NCBI GenBank assembly: GCA_021782055.1 | Contig: JAJXVP010000001.1 | Span: 1-64,000 of the forward strand | Length of the DNA: 64,000 bases | Origin: a bacterium | GTDB taxonomy: Bacteria; Spirochaetota; Spirochaetia; JABEVK01 | Direction: 5' to 3' | In this document: one piece after another, positions 54,407 to 62,868 of the stretch | Layout: each line of letters starts with the position of its first letter | How positions within the stretch are numbered: position 1 is the stretch's first letter | The notes under the pieces: generated by a model | Seen by the model: only the letters and a program-made list of their open reading frames with translations | What the model was told of the DNA's origin: nothing | The model's database searches: none | Position numbers and translations under genes: made by a program

Positions 54407-56461
54407 ATGAAGACTGTCTTTGTATCAGCAATTATTCTTATTTCGTTTTTCTTTGTCAGTTTTAGCAATAAATCAACCTTGGCTTTAGCAAGCCTGCCTC
54501 CCGCTCCGACTGCTACCGATACCGGTCCCAGCTGGTGGACACAAAATACCGTGTTCTATCAAATCTGGGTGAGTGCCTTTCAAAACGGCGCGCATTTGGG
54601 GCAAGCTCCCGTGGGCAATACCGGAAATCTTAAAGGGATTACCGCTGCCATTCAAAAGGGGTATTTTACCAAGTTAGGGGTTGGCGCCCTGTGGCTCTCG
54701 CCGATTTTTGCCGCCTCGTCGTTAACGCCCTACAGTGCGAATAAACACGGCTATGATACGCTAGATTATGGAAAAGTCGCCGGAATTTATGGTGACGCTC
54801 AGGATTTGCGAGCTTTGATTGCCGCCGCTCACGAACGGGGAATCCGGGTGATTTTTGACTTTGTTCCCAACCACACCAGTAATGAATGTCCGTGGTTTAC
54901 CGATTCCGAATCCTCCTTAACCTCAGAGCATCGAAATTGGTATATCTGGCACACCCAGCCGGCCCCTGACGCCCCTGGACCCACCTTTAATGGAGCCAGC
55001 GGGTGGCACATTCCTTCAGGAATCGCTGTTCCAGGTTACACGTACTATGGCGTTTTTGGAAAAGGTATGCCTGATTTAAATTATGCTAACCCTGAAGTTT
55101 CGCACACGATGCGGCAGGTGGTACGGAACACCTTGTCATGGGGTTTTGATGGCATGCGTGTTGACGCGGCTCGCTACCTCTTTGAGGGACAAGAGCCGGG
55201 AACTTATGCGGATCAACCCGCGACACATCAGTGGTTTAATCAGCTTCGAAAGCTTTTAGATGGTTTTCCTTCCAGCCAATCGAAAATGATGATGGCGGAA
55301 GTCTGGGGTTATGGTCACGGCTCGACACAGCTGTCCACCGATAAGACTTATTTGAATTACCGGGGAAAGCCCGAATTTCAAGCAGTTTTGGACTTTATTT
55401 GGCCGACAACTGTGGTACAAGCTCTTAAAGAAGGGGGGCAAGAAGGCGTCCTTGCCCTACAACACCATATTGTTGATGATACCCAGGCCTTGCTTCCTAC
55501 CGGGGGCGTCTTTGCCACGTTTTTATCCAACCACGATTTAGCGGCTAGTCGACCAGTGACTTCGTTGGAAGGAAAGGGGCCTCAGCTCTATTTAGCAACA
55601 GCGTTAACAGCTCTTGGTCCCTGGATTCCTATTGTCTATTACGGCAATGAAATTGCTATGCCGGGAAGTGTCAATGGGCCTGATTCCAACATGCGGCAAC
55701 CCTTTGATTGGGCCAGTGAACAAAAAATGGCCGATACTCCCGATTCCTTGTGGAATTGGCAAGCCATTGTTGATCGTCTACGCTCTGAGTATGGTGCTTG
55801 GGTTAACCCCAAGGCGTATTCTGTGACCACTTCGGATCCGAACATTCTTGCCTTTGAAATTGTGTCGGGTAGCGAAAATAAGCGCGTTTTGATAACCGCG
55901 AACTTGAGTACAGCAGCCCAAAGTTTCAGCCTTCCGTTGTCGGTGTCGGCCACGGGGTTGTTGGGTGAAACCTCAAAAGATGTAATTCAGGATGGGCGAC
56001 TAACGATTCATCAGCTTCCTCCTGATGGCGTTCGAGTCTGGGCTTTGAATGATCCCCAAGCCGTTTCTTTCTTAAGTCATGATGTCCATCCGGCCTCTTA
56101 CGATCCCCAGCTCGCTCTTCCTGCTCCTGAACAGTTGTACTGGCGTGGAACCGTGAACGGTTGGGGGGCTAATGCCGAGAATCTTATGACGCGTCAAGGA
56201 AAAGTCTATTCCCTAACGGTTTCCCTGACCGGCGGTGTTATGGTTCAATTTAAATTCGCCGATGCCGGTTGGGGTTCCTATAATTATGGTTGGAGCAACT
56301 GTTCGTGGGATGCTACACATGCCGTTCCCCCTGGGGCTACTGCAGGAACCTTAGGCACTGGCGTTTATGCCAATATTACCTTTACCCCTGGGGAGACGGG
56401 CAACTATACCTTCCATTTTGAATATGGAAGCAACGCGCTTTGGTATGTCACCCAGAATTAG
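54407..56461 (+). CDS. Exported alpha-amylase (GH13)
   Basis: 684 residues with a signal peptide (FVSAIILISFFFVSFSN, ending near ALAS). GH13 catalytic residues are visible: nucleophile Asp253 in DGMRVDAARY, acid/base Glu298 in MAEVWGY and the third Asp377 in SNHDLAAS; FVPNHT and the (beta/alpha)8 barrel start WWTQNTVFYQIWVSAF are also typical. After the barrel comes a beta C-domain and a final module (about 575-684, with YWRGTVNGWG and NYTFHFEYG) that may bind starch. It degrades external alpha-glucans whose products fit the sugar ABC importer after the tRNA gene. No Shine-Dalgarno; own promoter likely. Confidence 0.92.
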   Translation: MKTVFVSAIILISFFFVSFSNKSTLALASLPPAPTATDTGPSWWTQNTVFYQIWVSAFQNGAHLGQAPVGNTGNLKGITAAIQKGYFTKLGVGALWLSPIFAASSLTPYSANKHGYDTLDYGKVAGIYGDAQDLRALIAAAHERGIRVIFDFVPNHTSNECPWFTDSESSLTSEHRNWYIWHTQPAPDAPGPTFNGASGWHIPSGIAVPGYTYYGVFGKGMPDLNYANPEVSHTMRQVVRNTLSWGFDGMRVDAARYLFEGQEPGTYADQPATHQWFNQLRKLLDGFPSSQSKMMMAEVWGYGHGSTQLSTDKTYLNYRGKPEFQAVLDFIWPTTVVQALKEGGQEGVLALQHHIVDDTQALLPTGGVFATFLSNHDLAASRPVTSLEGKGPQLYLATALTALGPWIPIVYYGNEIAMPGSVNGPDSNMRQPFDWASEQKMADTPDSLWNWQAIVDRLRSEYGAWVNPKAYSVTTSDPNILAFEIVSGSENKRVLITANLSTAAQSFSLPLSVSATGLLGETSKDVIQDGRLTIHQLPPDGVRVWALNDPQAVSFLSHDVHPASYDPQLALPAPEQLYWRGTVNGWGANAENLMTRQGKVYSLTVSLTGGVMVQFKFADAGWGSYNYGWSNCSWDATHAVPPGATAGTLGTGVYANITFTPGETGNYTFHFEYGSNALWYVTQN

Positions 56462-56631
56462 AGGGAGGTTATTGCGTCTCGTGGGCGTCAAGCTGGGGAA
56501 AAGTCCCTAAGAGTCATAAATACATCTTTGAACTGGGAACAGAGAAAGTTTTTCATCTGTATCCTCCTACACGCTGGAGGCAAGGGGCAGAGGAAATCTT
56601 ACTAAGAAAAAGAAATTCTTACCAAGAAAAG
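56462..56631. other. Non-coding gap after the amylase gene
   Basis: AT- and purine-rich sequence with no gene, repeat or RNA structure that I can support. An open frame crossing it runs through the tRNA gene on the wrong strand and is not a gene. Confidence 0.5.
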
Positions 56632-56669
56632 CAAAAAAAAGCCCAGAAAATCGGGGTGTTTTCTGGGCT
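56632..56669 (-). terminator. Terminator of tRNA-Cys
   Basis: On minus: AGCCCAGAAAA, an eight-base loop, TTTTCTGGGCT, followed by T8 (plus-strand A-run 56633-56640). It lies about 20 bases behind the tRNA 3' end. Confidence 0.88.
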
Positions 56670-56689
56670 ACTAAGGATTGAATACCTAG

Positions 56690-56761
56690 AGGCACCGAGC
56701 GGATTCGAACCGCTGAATGAAGGTTTTGCAGACCTCTCCCTTACCACTTGGGTACGGCGCC
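56690..56761 (-). tRNA. tRNA-Cys (anticodon GCA)
   Basis: 72 bases on the minus strand. Acceptor stem GGCGCCG/CGGTGCC (one G-U), anticodon loop CTGCAAA with GCA, T-loop GGTTCGAATCC, and discriminator U as normal for Cys. CCA is not encoded. Bracketed by its own promoter and terminator. Confidence 0.96.
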
Positions 56762-56779
56762 AAAAGAGCTAACAAAGCA

Positions 56780-56808
56780 AATATAGGGATTTTTAGGCCA
56801 AGTGTCCA
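56780..56808 (-). promoter_or_regulatory. Promoter of tRNA-Cys
   Basis: On minus: TGGACA (56808-56803), 17 bases, TATATT (56785-56780), about 18 bases before the mature 5' end of the tRNA. Confidence 0.6.
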
Positions 56809-56869
56809 GTAGTTTTGAAAATTTGAGAGTTGACAAATTCCCCCTTATGAATGACTTTTAAGGTCAGCG

Positions 56870-57985
56870 ATGGCCTCGTCCCTCAAAAAACGACAGACAA
56901 AAACCGCCTATCTCCTTTTACTGCCAGCTTTAGTGCTCCTGACGATCTTTGCAGTTTTTCCTTTGTTTTATACCCTAGTTGTGAGCTTGTTTCACTGGCA
57001 AATTCGTCCTGGGTCCTTTGTGGGTCTAGGCAACTATCAGGAAATTTTTGGCAGTTGGGCGAATTTGGTTGAAATTGTTCTGACCATTCTCTTGATGGGT
57101 TTGTTCTTGAAGCTGGTAGGTCGAAAAGCGGGAGTCTTTCGGGTGATCTTTCGGCTTTTGGCCCTAGGGTCGGGGCTTGTTCTTTTGATGCTTTTGGGGC
57201 AGGTTTGGATGAAGGGGGATGCGCATTTTCTCCGTTCCTTAGAAATCACTCTATGGTTTGCTCTAGGGACGGTGCCCATCCAACTTTTCCTGGGCTTGAG
57301 TTTAGCCCTCGCTCTTCATGCCCGTTTTCGTGGGAAAACAGCTCTGAGAACTGCAATTCTTTTGCCGTATATCCTTCCTTTAGTGGCATCCGCTTCAGTC
57401 TTTACGTTACTTTTGTCGTTAAGCCCACAGTCTCCGGCCAATCAGGTTTTGGCGTTTTTTCATCTTGGCCCCTGGCAATGGCTGAAGCAACCTAAAGGCT
57501 TATTTTCACCAGAGCAGTTGCCGGTCTTTTTTTCGGATTGGTGGTCAAGTTGGACTGCAGGCCCCAGCTTGGCGTTGCTGTGCATCATTTTGTTCAACAC
57601 CTGGCTCTACAGTGGTTATTACGCGCTGGTTTTTGCCAATGGTTTGGCCGCAATACCGGCTGAAGTTTTTGAAGCGGCTTCACTCGAAGGGGTGAGCAAG
57701 CCTCAAATGCTGTTTCGAATTCTTTTACCACTGCTTTCTCCTACGACCTTTTTCTTGACGATTCTGGGCGTAGTAGGCACATTCAAAGCTTTTTCGAGTA
57801 TCTATATTTTGCGCGATGCTTCTACCGCAAGTGCCGTAGATCCTGCCAGCGTGATGATCTTTTTTACCTTCTTTCGAGAGGTGCGCTATGGCTATGCCGC
57901 CGCTTTAGCGGTTGTCTTATTTTTCATTATTCTCGCGGTGACCAACACTCAAAGGCGCTTGTGGGAGAAACGGGTGTTCTATTGA
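56870..57985 (+). CDS. Sugar ABC transporter permease (MalF type)
   Basis: 371 residues, with membrane helices throughout. The MalF-like start (TAYLLLLPALVLLTIFAVFPLFYTL) and the cytoplasmic EAA loop EVFEAASLEGVSKPQMLFRILLP (about 265-287) identify a carbohydrate-type ABC permease. It carries an extra pair of membrane helices (about 62-110) between the first helix and the usual core. TTGACA at 56830-56835 could be a -35 box but no good -10 is seen; AAGG precedes the ATG. The second permease gene overlaps its end. No ATPase gene is nearby, so it may share one encoded elsewhere. Confidence 0.9.
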   Translation: MASSLKKRQTKTAYLLLLPALVLLTIFAVFPLFYTLVVSLFHWQIRPGSFVGLGNYQEIFGSWANLVEIVLTILLMGLFLKLVGRKAGVFRVIFRLLALGSGLVLLMLLGQVWMKGDAHFLRSLEITLWFALGTVPIQLFLGLSLALALHARFRGKTALRTAILLPYILPLVASASVFTLLLSLSPQSPANQVLAFFHLGPWQWLKQPKGLFSPEQLPVFFSDWWSSWTAGPSLALLCIILFNTWLYSGYYALVFANGLAAIPAEVFEAASLEGVSKPQMLFRILLPLLSPTTFFLTILGVVGTFKAFSSIYILRDASTASAVDPASVMIFFTFFREVRYGYAAALAVVLFFIILAVTNTQRRLWEKRVFY

Positions 57986-58833
57986 AAACCCTCAAGTGGC
58001 GACAGCAACCTTTTTCCCTCTTACTGCGCTGGTTAACGGTGGGAAGTTTTGCCGTTCTCACCTTGTTCCCGCTCGTCTGGATGGCCGCGACAGCTTTGAA
58101 ATCACCCGCCGAAGTCATGACGCGACTCTCGGCTAATCCTTTTAACCCCCACTTCTGGCCCACAGAGCCTTGGTGGCCCAATTTTCAACAGGTATGGCTT
58201 AGCGGGATCGGTCGAGGTCTTGTCAATAGTATCTTCTTGAGCGTTATCACCGTCGCTGGATTGTTGGTAACAACACTTCCCGCCGCATATGCCTTTGCTC
58301 GCCTAGAATTTGCCGGAAAAAAATGGCTGTACTCGGCCGTTCTCGCCACCCTAATGATTCCTGAAACAGTCACTTTTATTCCCAACTTTTTAACAGTTGC
58401 CTCTTTGCATTGGGTTGACACTTGGCAAGGTATGACGGTGCCCTTTATGGCCAATGCCTTTTACATCTTTTTTTTAAACCAATACATTCGCCAAATCCCC
58501 CAGGAATTATTTGATGCCACGGCAATTGATGGGGCTGGTACCCTCAGAACGATCGTTCGGATCGTGACCCCCTTGCTCTCGGGCCCGTTAGCAACTGTCG
58601 TATTCTTAGAGGTTTTAGCCTCCTGGAACTCCTTGCTGTGGCCTCTTTTGATCTCGCAGTCGGCAACTTGGCGCCCAGTGGCCATAGCTTTAGCACGGTT
58701 TACTAGCGAAGAAGGTTCACAAATTGGCCTACGAATGGCGGCATCTCTGTTTGCCATTCTTCCTATGCTCCTTGTTTTTCTTATTCTTCAACGTCGAATT
58801 ACAGAAACTCTGGTTCGTTCAGGGATCCGTTAA
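57982..58833 (+). CDS. Sugar ABC transporter permease (MalG type)
   Basis: About 283 residues with six membrane helices and the EAA loop ELFDATAIDGAGTLRTIVRIVTPL (near residues 174-197). Segments FPLVWMAATALKSPAEV near the N terminus and FLEVLASWNSLLWPLL are typical of the MalG family. Start is uncertain: TTG at 57982 overlaps the upstream stop, GTG at 57961 adds seven residues. It pairs with the MalF-type permease and the binding lipoprotein to form an oligosaccharide importer, probably for alpha-glucan breakdown products given the amylase upstream. Confidence 0.9.
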   Translation: MKTLKWRQQPFSLLLRWLTVGSFAVLTLFPLVWMAATALKSPAEVMTRLSANPFNPHFWPTEPWWPNFQQVWLSGIGRGLVNSIFLSVITVAGLLVTTLPAAYAFARLEFAGKKWLYSAVLATLMIPETVTFIPNFLTVASLHWVDTWQGMTVPFMANAFYIFFLNQYIRQIPQELFDATAIDGAGTLRTIVRIVTPLLSGPLATVVFLEVLASWNSLLWPLLISQSATWRPVAIALARFTSEEGSQIGLRMAASLFAILPMLLVFLILQRRITETLVRSGIR

Positions 58834-58844
58834 GAGGAAAGCCT

Positions 58845-60128
58845 ATGCGAATTTTACTTTTTGTGGGTATCGTTTTTAGTCTACTCCTGGTTTCTTGTAC
58901 CCCCTCACGAATCCAGGAGCACACCATAGACATAACCTTTTGGTACCAGCATACACAGTCTCGCGCCCAAGCGATGGAACGGTTAATTCATCAGTTCAAC
59001 CAAACCAACCCCTGGGACATTCATGTTCACGGAGAATTTTCTGGCAATTATTCTGAAACCTTCAGCAAAATGGCGGCTGGAATTGCTGGTGGAGTGCTCC
59101 CAGACCTCGTTGTAGCCTACCAAACGGATGCTGACGTTTATCGGGAAGCAGGAGCGTTAGTCAATCTCACTCCCTTTGTCACAGGGCCCGCAGGGTTTTC
59201 TTCACAACAATTGGCGGACTTCGTTCCAGGATTTTTGAAGCAAGATCTCAGCAGGCGCTTCGAAGGAGAACGTCTAGGGTGGCCTATCAATCGTTCGGCT
59301 GAGGTTTTGTATTACAACAAGGACTGGCTCCACCGTTTGGGGTTGTCCGGGCCACCTTCGACCTGGGAGGAATTTGCCCAGGATTGCCGTTTAGCCACCA
59401 ACAGGTCTCAAGGCACCGTCGGCTATGAAATTCGCAATGATGCTTCAAATATTTTTGCCCAGGTCATCAGTCGTGGAGGATCCTTTTCTACCCCCGATCA
59501 AAGGGCCTTCAACTTTAATACCCCCCAAGTCCAAGCAACTTTTCAGTTTTTAGCAGGACTCTATCATGACGGTTATGCGGCTAAAGTTGCCGAAAAGTAT
59601 GCCGACCAGGCTGATTTCGCCAACCAAAAGGTCCTTTTCGTCATGGATTCTTCGTCCGGCATCCCCTTTTATGAAAAGGCCATAAAAACAAGTCCTTTGG
59701 GGCACTTTGCCTGGGGTATCGCCGCTTTACCGCATTCGACGCCTCAGCCGGTGTTGAATATCTATGGTGCTTCAGTAAGCGTGATCAAAAGTACACCAGA
59801 CCGCGAATTGGCCGCCTGGCGGTTTTTGCGTTGGATGAGCGAGCCTGCTCAGCAAGCCGCCTGGGTGGAAGCTTCGAATTATTTCCCCGTACGTTTTTCG
59901 GCGGCTACGCAATTGACCAAGTACCTCACAGCACACCCTCCGTTTGCCCAAGCCTTTTCTTTGCTCAAAACCTGTCGCTTACAGTCAGAACCTGTGCTTC
60001 CCGGATACGAACAGGTTCGAGATGCCATTTCATCGGCCTTAAATGCTGTTCTCGAAGGCGCTCCCGTTCCATTAGCTACCACTTACTTGCAAAAACAGGC
60101 CGAACTTTTTAGCGGGTCCAGAGGCTAA
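58845..60128 (+). CDS. Sugar-binding lipoprotein of ABC transporter
   Basis: 427 residues. Lipoprotein signal with lipobox LLVSC (Cys near 18). The mature part is a type 1 extracellular solute-binding protein: ITFWYQHTQSRAQAMERLI at the start and the typical NRSAEVLYYNKDWLHRLGL (about 148-166) and AAWRFLRWMSEP segments. It captures the sugar outside the inner membrane for the two permeases. AGAGGAAAG precedes the ATG. Its 3' end overlaps the convergent ecfT gene by 20 bases. Confidence 0.92.
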   Translation: MRILLFVGIVFSLLLVSCTPSRIQEHTIDITFWYQHTQSRAQAMERLIHQFNQTNPWDIHVHGEFSGNYSETFSKMAAGIAGGVLPDLVVAYQTDADVYREAGALVNLTPFVTGPAGFSSQQLADFVPGFLKQDLSRRFEGERLGWPINRSAEVLYYNKDWLHRLGLSGPPSTWEEFAQDCRLATNRSQGTVGYEIRNDASNIFAQVISRGGSFSTPDQRAFNFNTPQVQATFQFLAGLYHDGYAAKVAEKYADQADFANQKVLFVMDSSSGIPFYEKAIKTSPLGHFAWGIAALPHSTPQPVLNIYGASVSVIKSTPDRELAAWRFLRWMSEPAQQAAWVEASNYFPVRFSAATQLTKYLTAHPPFAQAFSLLKTCRLQSEPVLPGYEQVRDAISSALNAVLEGAPVPLATTYLQKQAELFSGSRG

Positions 60129-60756
60129 TCCCAACCAGAAGAACTCCCGCCAGGATCCCGAGAGAGTCTTTTTTCTTCCAGTGAAAGGTAGGTTGGGTTT
60201 TGGGAAGTTGAGCAATTCCTCTGGTTTCTAAAGTTTCCGCCAGCTGTTCTGCCGTATGAAAAGAACTGACCAAGACGGGAAGAAGAAAACGGGGTAAAGA
60301 GAGCCAACGTTTTAAGGGTCGATCTAAAGGCAATCCTCGGGTCAACAGAGTGTGACGAATCTCAGTCAGATCCGAGGTGAGAATCTCAAGAAATTGTCGG
60401 GATACGGAGAAGGTAAAACCCCAGGAACGAGGGATTCTTAGCCAAAGCATAACTTGGTAGATACTCTCGGGTTCGGTAGTCTGAAAAAAAGCCCAGGGTC
60501 CCAGCATAAGGCCTGCTAACCGCAAGACGGCTTCAAGAGCGATCGCTCCCTGAAACACCCAGGTAACACTGCCAAAAACAAGAGCAGATGGGACAAAGGC
60601 TTTGAGAAAAGCCCGGGTTGAGGCTCGTACCCGAGGAAGCACCCAAAGGCTACCCCCAAGAGCTGTCAGAATACCAACCGTTGAAAACGAAGTGGAAAGG
60701 GTTAGCGCTGTAGTATAAAGCACCAAAAGGAAAAAGCGGGCTCTTGGGTCGTTCAT
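60109..60756 (-). CDS. ecfT: ECF transporter T component
   Basis: 215 residues with about five membrane helices in the N-terminal two thirds and the coupling motifs near the end: LLTRGLPL (about 138) and LETRGI (about 180), corresponding to the two Ala/Thr-Arg-Gly motifs that grip the ATPases. It links the ATPase to the substrate-binding ThiW subunit. The ATG overlaps the ATPase gene stop (ATGA). Assigned to thiazole uptake only through context. Confidence 0.87.
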   Translation of the reverse strand: MNDPRARFFLLVLYTTALTLSTSFSTVGILTALGGSLWVLPRVRASTRAFLKAFVPSALVFGSVTWVFQGAIALEAVLRLAGLMLGPWAFFQTTEPESIYQVMLWLRIPRSWGFTFSVSRQFLEILTSDLTEIRHTLLTRGLPLDRPLKRWLSLPRFLLPVLVSSFHTAEQLAETLETRGIAQLPKTQPTFHWKKKDSLGILAGVLLVGISLWTR

Positions 60757-62108
60757 ACTAAAACTTGGCCGTGTTTAAGATGTATCCGGCGTTCTAACGG
60801 CAGCTTCTCGTGATGCTCTGAGGCGATCACGCTTAACCCATGGTCTTGTAGATCGTGGATAAGGTTCTTCACCCTGCTTTGATAGGCTGAATCTAAGCCC
60901 GCTGTTGGCTCATCCCACAACAAAACCTCAGGCCGTACCGCCAAACTGGCAGCCAGTAACAAGCGCCGTTTTTCTCCGCCACTGAGATGATAGGGGGGAC
61001 GTTCTGCCAATGAATCCAAGCCCCACTGTTGGGATAGCCACCCAAGCCAGGTAGCATCGTACCGCCCACACAGACGTGCTGAAGCTTCCAGCTCTTCTTT
61101 TACCGTTAGGCAAAAAAAATGCTGATCGGAATGTTGACCGGCATAACCTATCACCGAGGCCAGTTGTGAAAGTTTTTGTTTTTTTAACGGGACACCATTA
61201 AAATCTAGCCTCCCTCGTCGAGGAGGAAGAATACCTCGAAGCGCTTTGAGAAGGGTAGATTTTCCAGAACCATTGGCTCCGGTTATTAAAAGTCCTGGAT
61301 GTGTCGGTAGATTAAAATTGATCTCGGATAACACCGTCGATTGGTGGCCCCAAGCACAAGCTGTAGCTTGCCAACCTGTGCTGGTCACCCGGTTTGGCAA
61401 GCTGGCTACAGGGAAGGGCTGTTCGGCCGGAAGGTGAACAACGGGACTATCTAAGGTTAACACCACATCGGTATAAGGCCACAAAGATCCACTTTGATGC
61501 TCGCTAACAACAAGGAGGGTCCCCCTTGATTTTTCTTGAGCTATCAGCTGAAGTAAACGACTTTTTGAATCGTCATCCAGGTTAGCCAGGGGCTCATCTA
61601 AGAGCAGAATCTTGGGACGTAAGGCTAGGTGGCAGGCCAATAGAGCGAGTTTTTGCTGACCTCCCGAAAGGGTTCGCACGGGGTTGTTCAAAAAAGGAGA
61701 TAATCCAACCGCCTCGACAGCTTCCTCCACTCGAAAGGAAAGAGTCTCTTTTACCCCAAGGTTGCGAAGACCAAACGCGATTTCTTCATAGAGGCTGGGG
61801 CAAAAGGCCTGTGAGCGGGGGTCTTGACTGACCAGCGCACAACGACCGAAGAACTCACGGGGGTCTACCGCAAAGGCGTCAAGGCTATCAACAGTAAGCT
61901 CCCCCTGAGGCGTTCCTTGGTAGAACTGCGGCATGAGACCGGCAAGACAGCGTAAAAACGTTGACTTACCAGAACCATTTTCCCCTTGAAGAAGGACGAG
62001 CTGGCCTTCCTGTGCGTCCAGCTCCGTGGGTGTAAGACTAAGCCTTTCGTAACCGGCATACTGAAAGCCAACACCTTTGGCTCTGATCCTGGAGCAGCGA
62101 GAGCTCAT
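60753..62108 (-). CDS. ECF transporter double ATPase (EcfA-A' fusion)
   Basis: 451 residues with two complete ABC modules in one chain: Walker A GENGSGKSTFL (about 40) and [11 protein letters not shown] (about 275), signatures LSGGQQKLAL and LSGGEKRRLLL, and Walker B LLLDEPLANLD and LLWDEPTAGLD. It supplies the two ATPase sites that usually come from separate EcfA1 and EcfA2 proteins. The start at 62108 overlaps the thiW stop (ATGA), so a 15-residue longer frame start is rejected. Confidence 0.92.
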   Translation of the reverse strand: MSSRCSRIRAKGVGFQYAGYERLSLTPTELDAQEGQLVLLQGENGSGKSTFLRCLAGLMPQFYQGTPQGELTVDSLDAFAVDPREFFGRCALVSQDPRSQAFCPSLYEEIAFGLRNLGVKETLSFRVEEAVEAVGLSPFLNNPVRTLSGGQQKLALLACHLALRPKILLLDEPLANLDDDSKSRLLQLIAQEKSRGTLLVVSEHQSGSLWPYTDVVLTLDSPVVHLPAEQPFPVASLPNRVTSTGWQATACAWGHQSTVLSEINFNLPTHPGLLITGANGSGKSTLLKALRGILPPRRGRLDFNGVPLKKQKLSQLASVIGYAGQHSDQHFFCLTVKEELEASARLCGRYDATWLGWLSQQWGLDSLAERPPYHLSGGEKRRLLLAASLAVRPEVLLWDEPTAGLDSAYQSRVKNLIHDLQDHGLSVIASEHHEKLPLERRIHLKHGQVLV

Positions 62109-62656
62109 CGGGCAGGGGGATCGGTGGGAAGGGCTTGAGGTACGGTTTGCCAAGCGTTGAGGAGGTGTGCTTTTTTAAGAAAACTAAGAACAAGAATCGC
62201 GAGCGTAGCCCCTGTCAGAGTACTTAAGCCAAAAGGGATAAAGAGTACGAGAAACCCGGCAGATGATTTCATCAAGACTGGAACTATCCAAACCGCACTG
62301 ATCCAAGAGGCAATTAGCCCCGTGCCCACCACTTCACCGAGGGCTGCTAAGAAAATCTTAGAGGTCCAACGATACAGCAAGCCCGCTAACAAAGCACCGA
62401 TCATACCTCCGGGAAAGGCAAGTATCGTTCCTGTCCCCAAAAGATTTCTTAGTACAGCAATCACAAAGGCATTTCCTACAGCCCAAGAAGGGCCCAAAAG
62501 AACCGCTGACAAAACGTTGATAAATTGCTGGGTGGGGTTAATTTTAGCCGGACCAATAGGAAAGGTCGTAAAGGGGGCCAAAACGACCCCCAAGGCTACG
62601 AAAATAACGGCCAAAGCCGCTTTACGTGAAAAGGTTAGTGAATTCTTACTCTGCAT
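62105..62656 (-). CDS. thiW: ECF substrate-binding protein ThiW (thiazole uptake)
   Basis: 183 residues with five or six membrane helices. The segment GPAKINPTQQFINVLSAVLL followed by LLGTGTILAFPGGMIGALLAGLLYR is characteristic of ThiW, the predicted hydroxyethylthiazole-specific S component of ECF importers. A TPP riboswitch lies directly upstream and supplies its ribosome site (GGAGGG, eight bases before ATG), which supports a thiamin-precursor substrate. First gene of thiW-ecfAA-ecfT, all linked by ATGA overlaps. Confidence 0.92.
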   Translation of the reverse strand: MQSKNSLTFSRKAALAVIFVALGVVLAPFTTFPIGPAKINPTQQFINVLSAVLLGPSWAVGNAFVIAVLRNLLGTGTILAFPGGMIGALLAGLLYRWTSKIFLAALGEVVGTGLIASWISAVWIVPVLMKSSAGFLVLFIPFGLSTLTGATLAILVLSFLKKAHLLNAWQTVPQALPTDPPAR

Positions 62657-62661
62657 TCCAA

Positions 62662-62761
62662 CTCCCTCCGCTGGTTCTAGCCAGATCAGGTTCTAAGGGT
62701 AGGCTGAGGTTTCATTACCGTTCACCTTCTCAGCTGGTCTTACCCAGCACCCCTGAGGATG
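62662..62761 (-). promoter_or_regulatory. TPP riboswitch (THI element)
   Basis: On minus the conserved parts occur in order: CAGGGGTGCT, GCTGAGAAGG, then GAACCTGATCTGG and CCAGCGGAGGGA. The closing P1 strand contains the thiW Shine-Dalgarno, so ligand binding should hide it and stop translation when thiamin pyrophosphate is plentiful. Confidence 0.95.
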
Positions 62762-62767
62762 TTGCCA

Positions 62768-62797
62768 TCCTACCGAACAGACTTTCTTGCTGTCAAG
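62768..62797 (-). promoter_or_regulatory. Promoter of thiW operon
   Basis: On minus: TTGACA (62797-62792), 18 bases, TAGGAT (62773-62768). Transcription would start at the 5' edge of the riboswitch. Confidence 0.65.
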
Positions 62798-62868
62798 TCA
62801 TTAATCACCTTCAAAAAATTTTTGCTCTGGGAGTAGCGAGAAGAGCGTTTTTCTTTTATGGTACGGTT

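Noticed and set aside
56690..56761. tRNA-Cys near a Cys-rich peptide operon as a functional link
   Set aside because: It is 1.5 kb away, on the other strand, with its own promoter and terminator; three Cys codons per peptide give no reason for a dedicated tRNA.
56440..56772. 110-codon open frame across the amylase end and the tRNA region
   Set aside because: It runs antisense through a clear tRNA-Cys gene and its terminator, has no ribosome site and low-complexity composition.
62626..62868. N-terminal extension of the DtxR-type regulator
   Set aside because: The extra 81 codons lie antisense to the TPP riboswitch and the start of thiW; the conserved protein begins at 62869.
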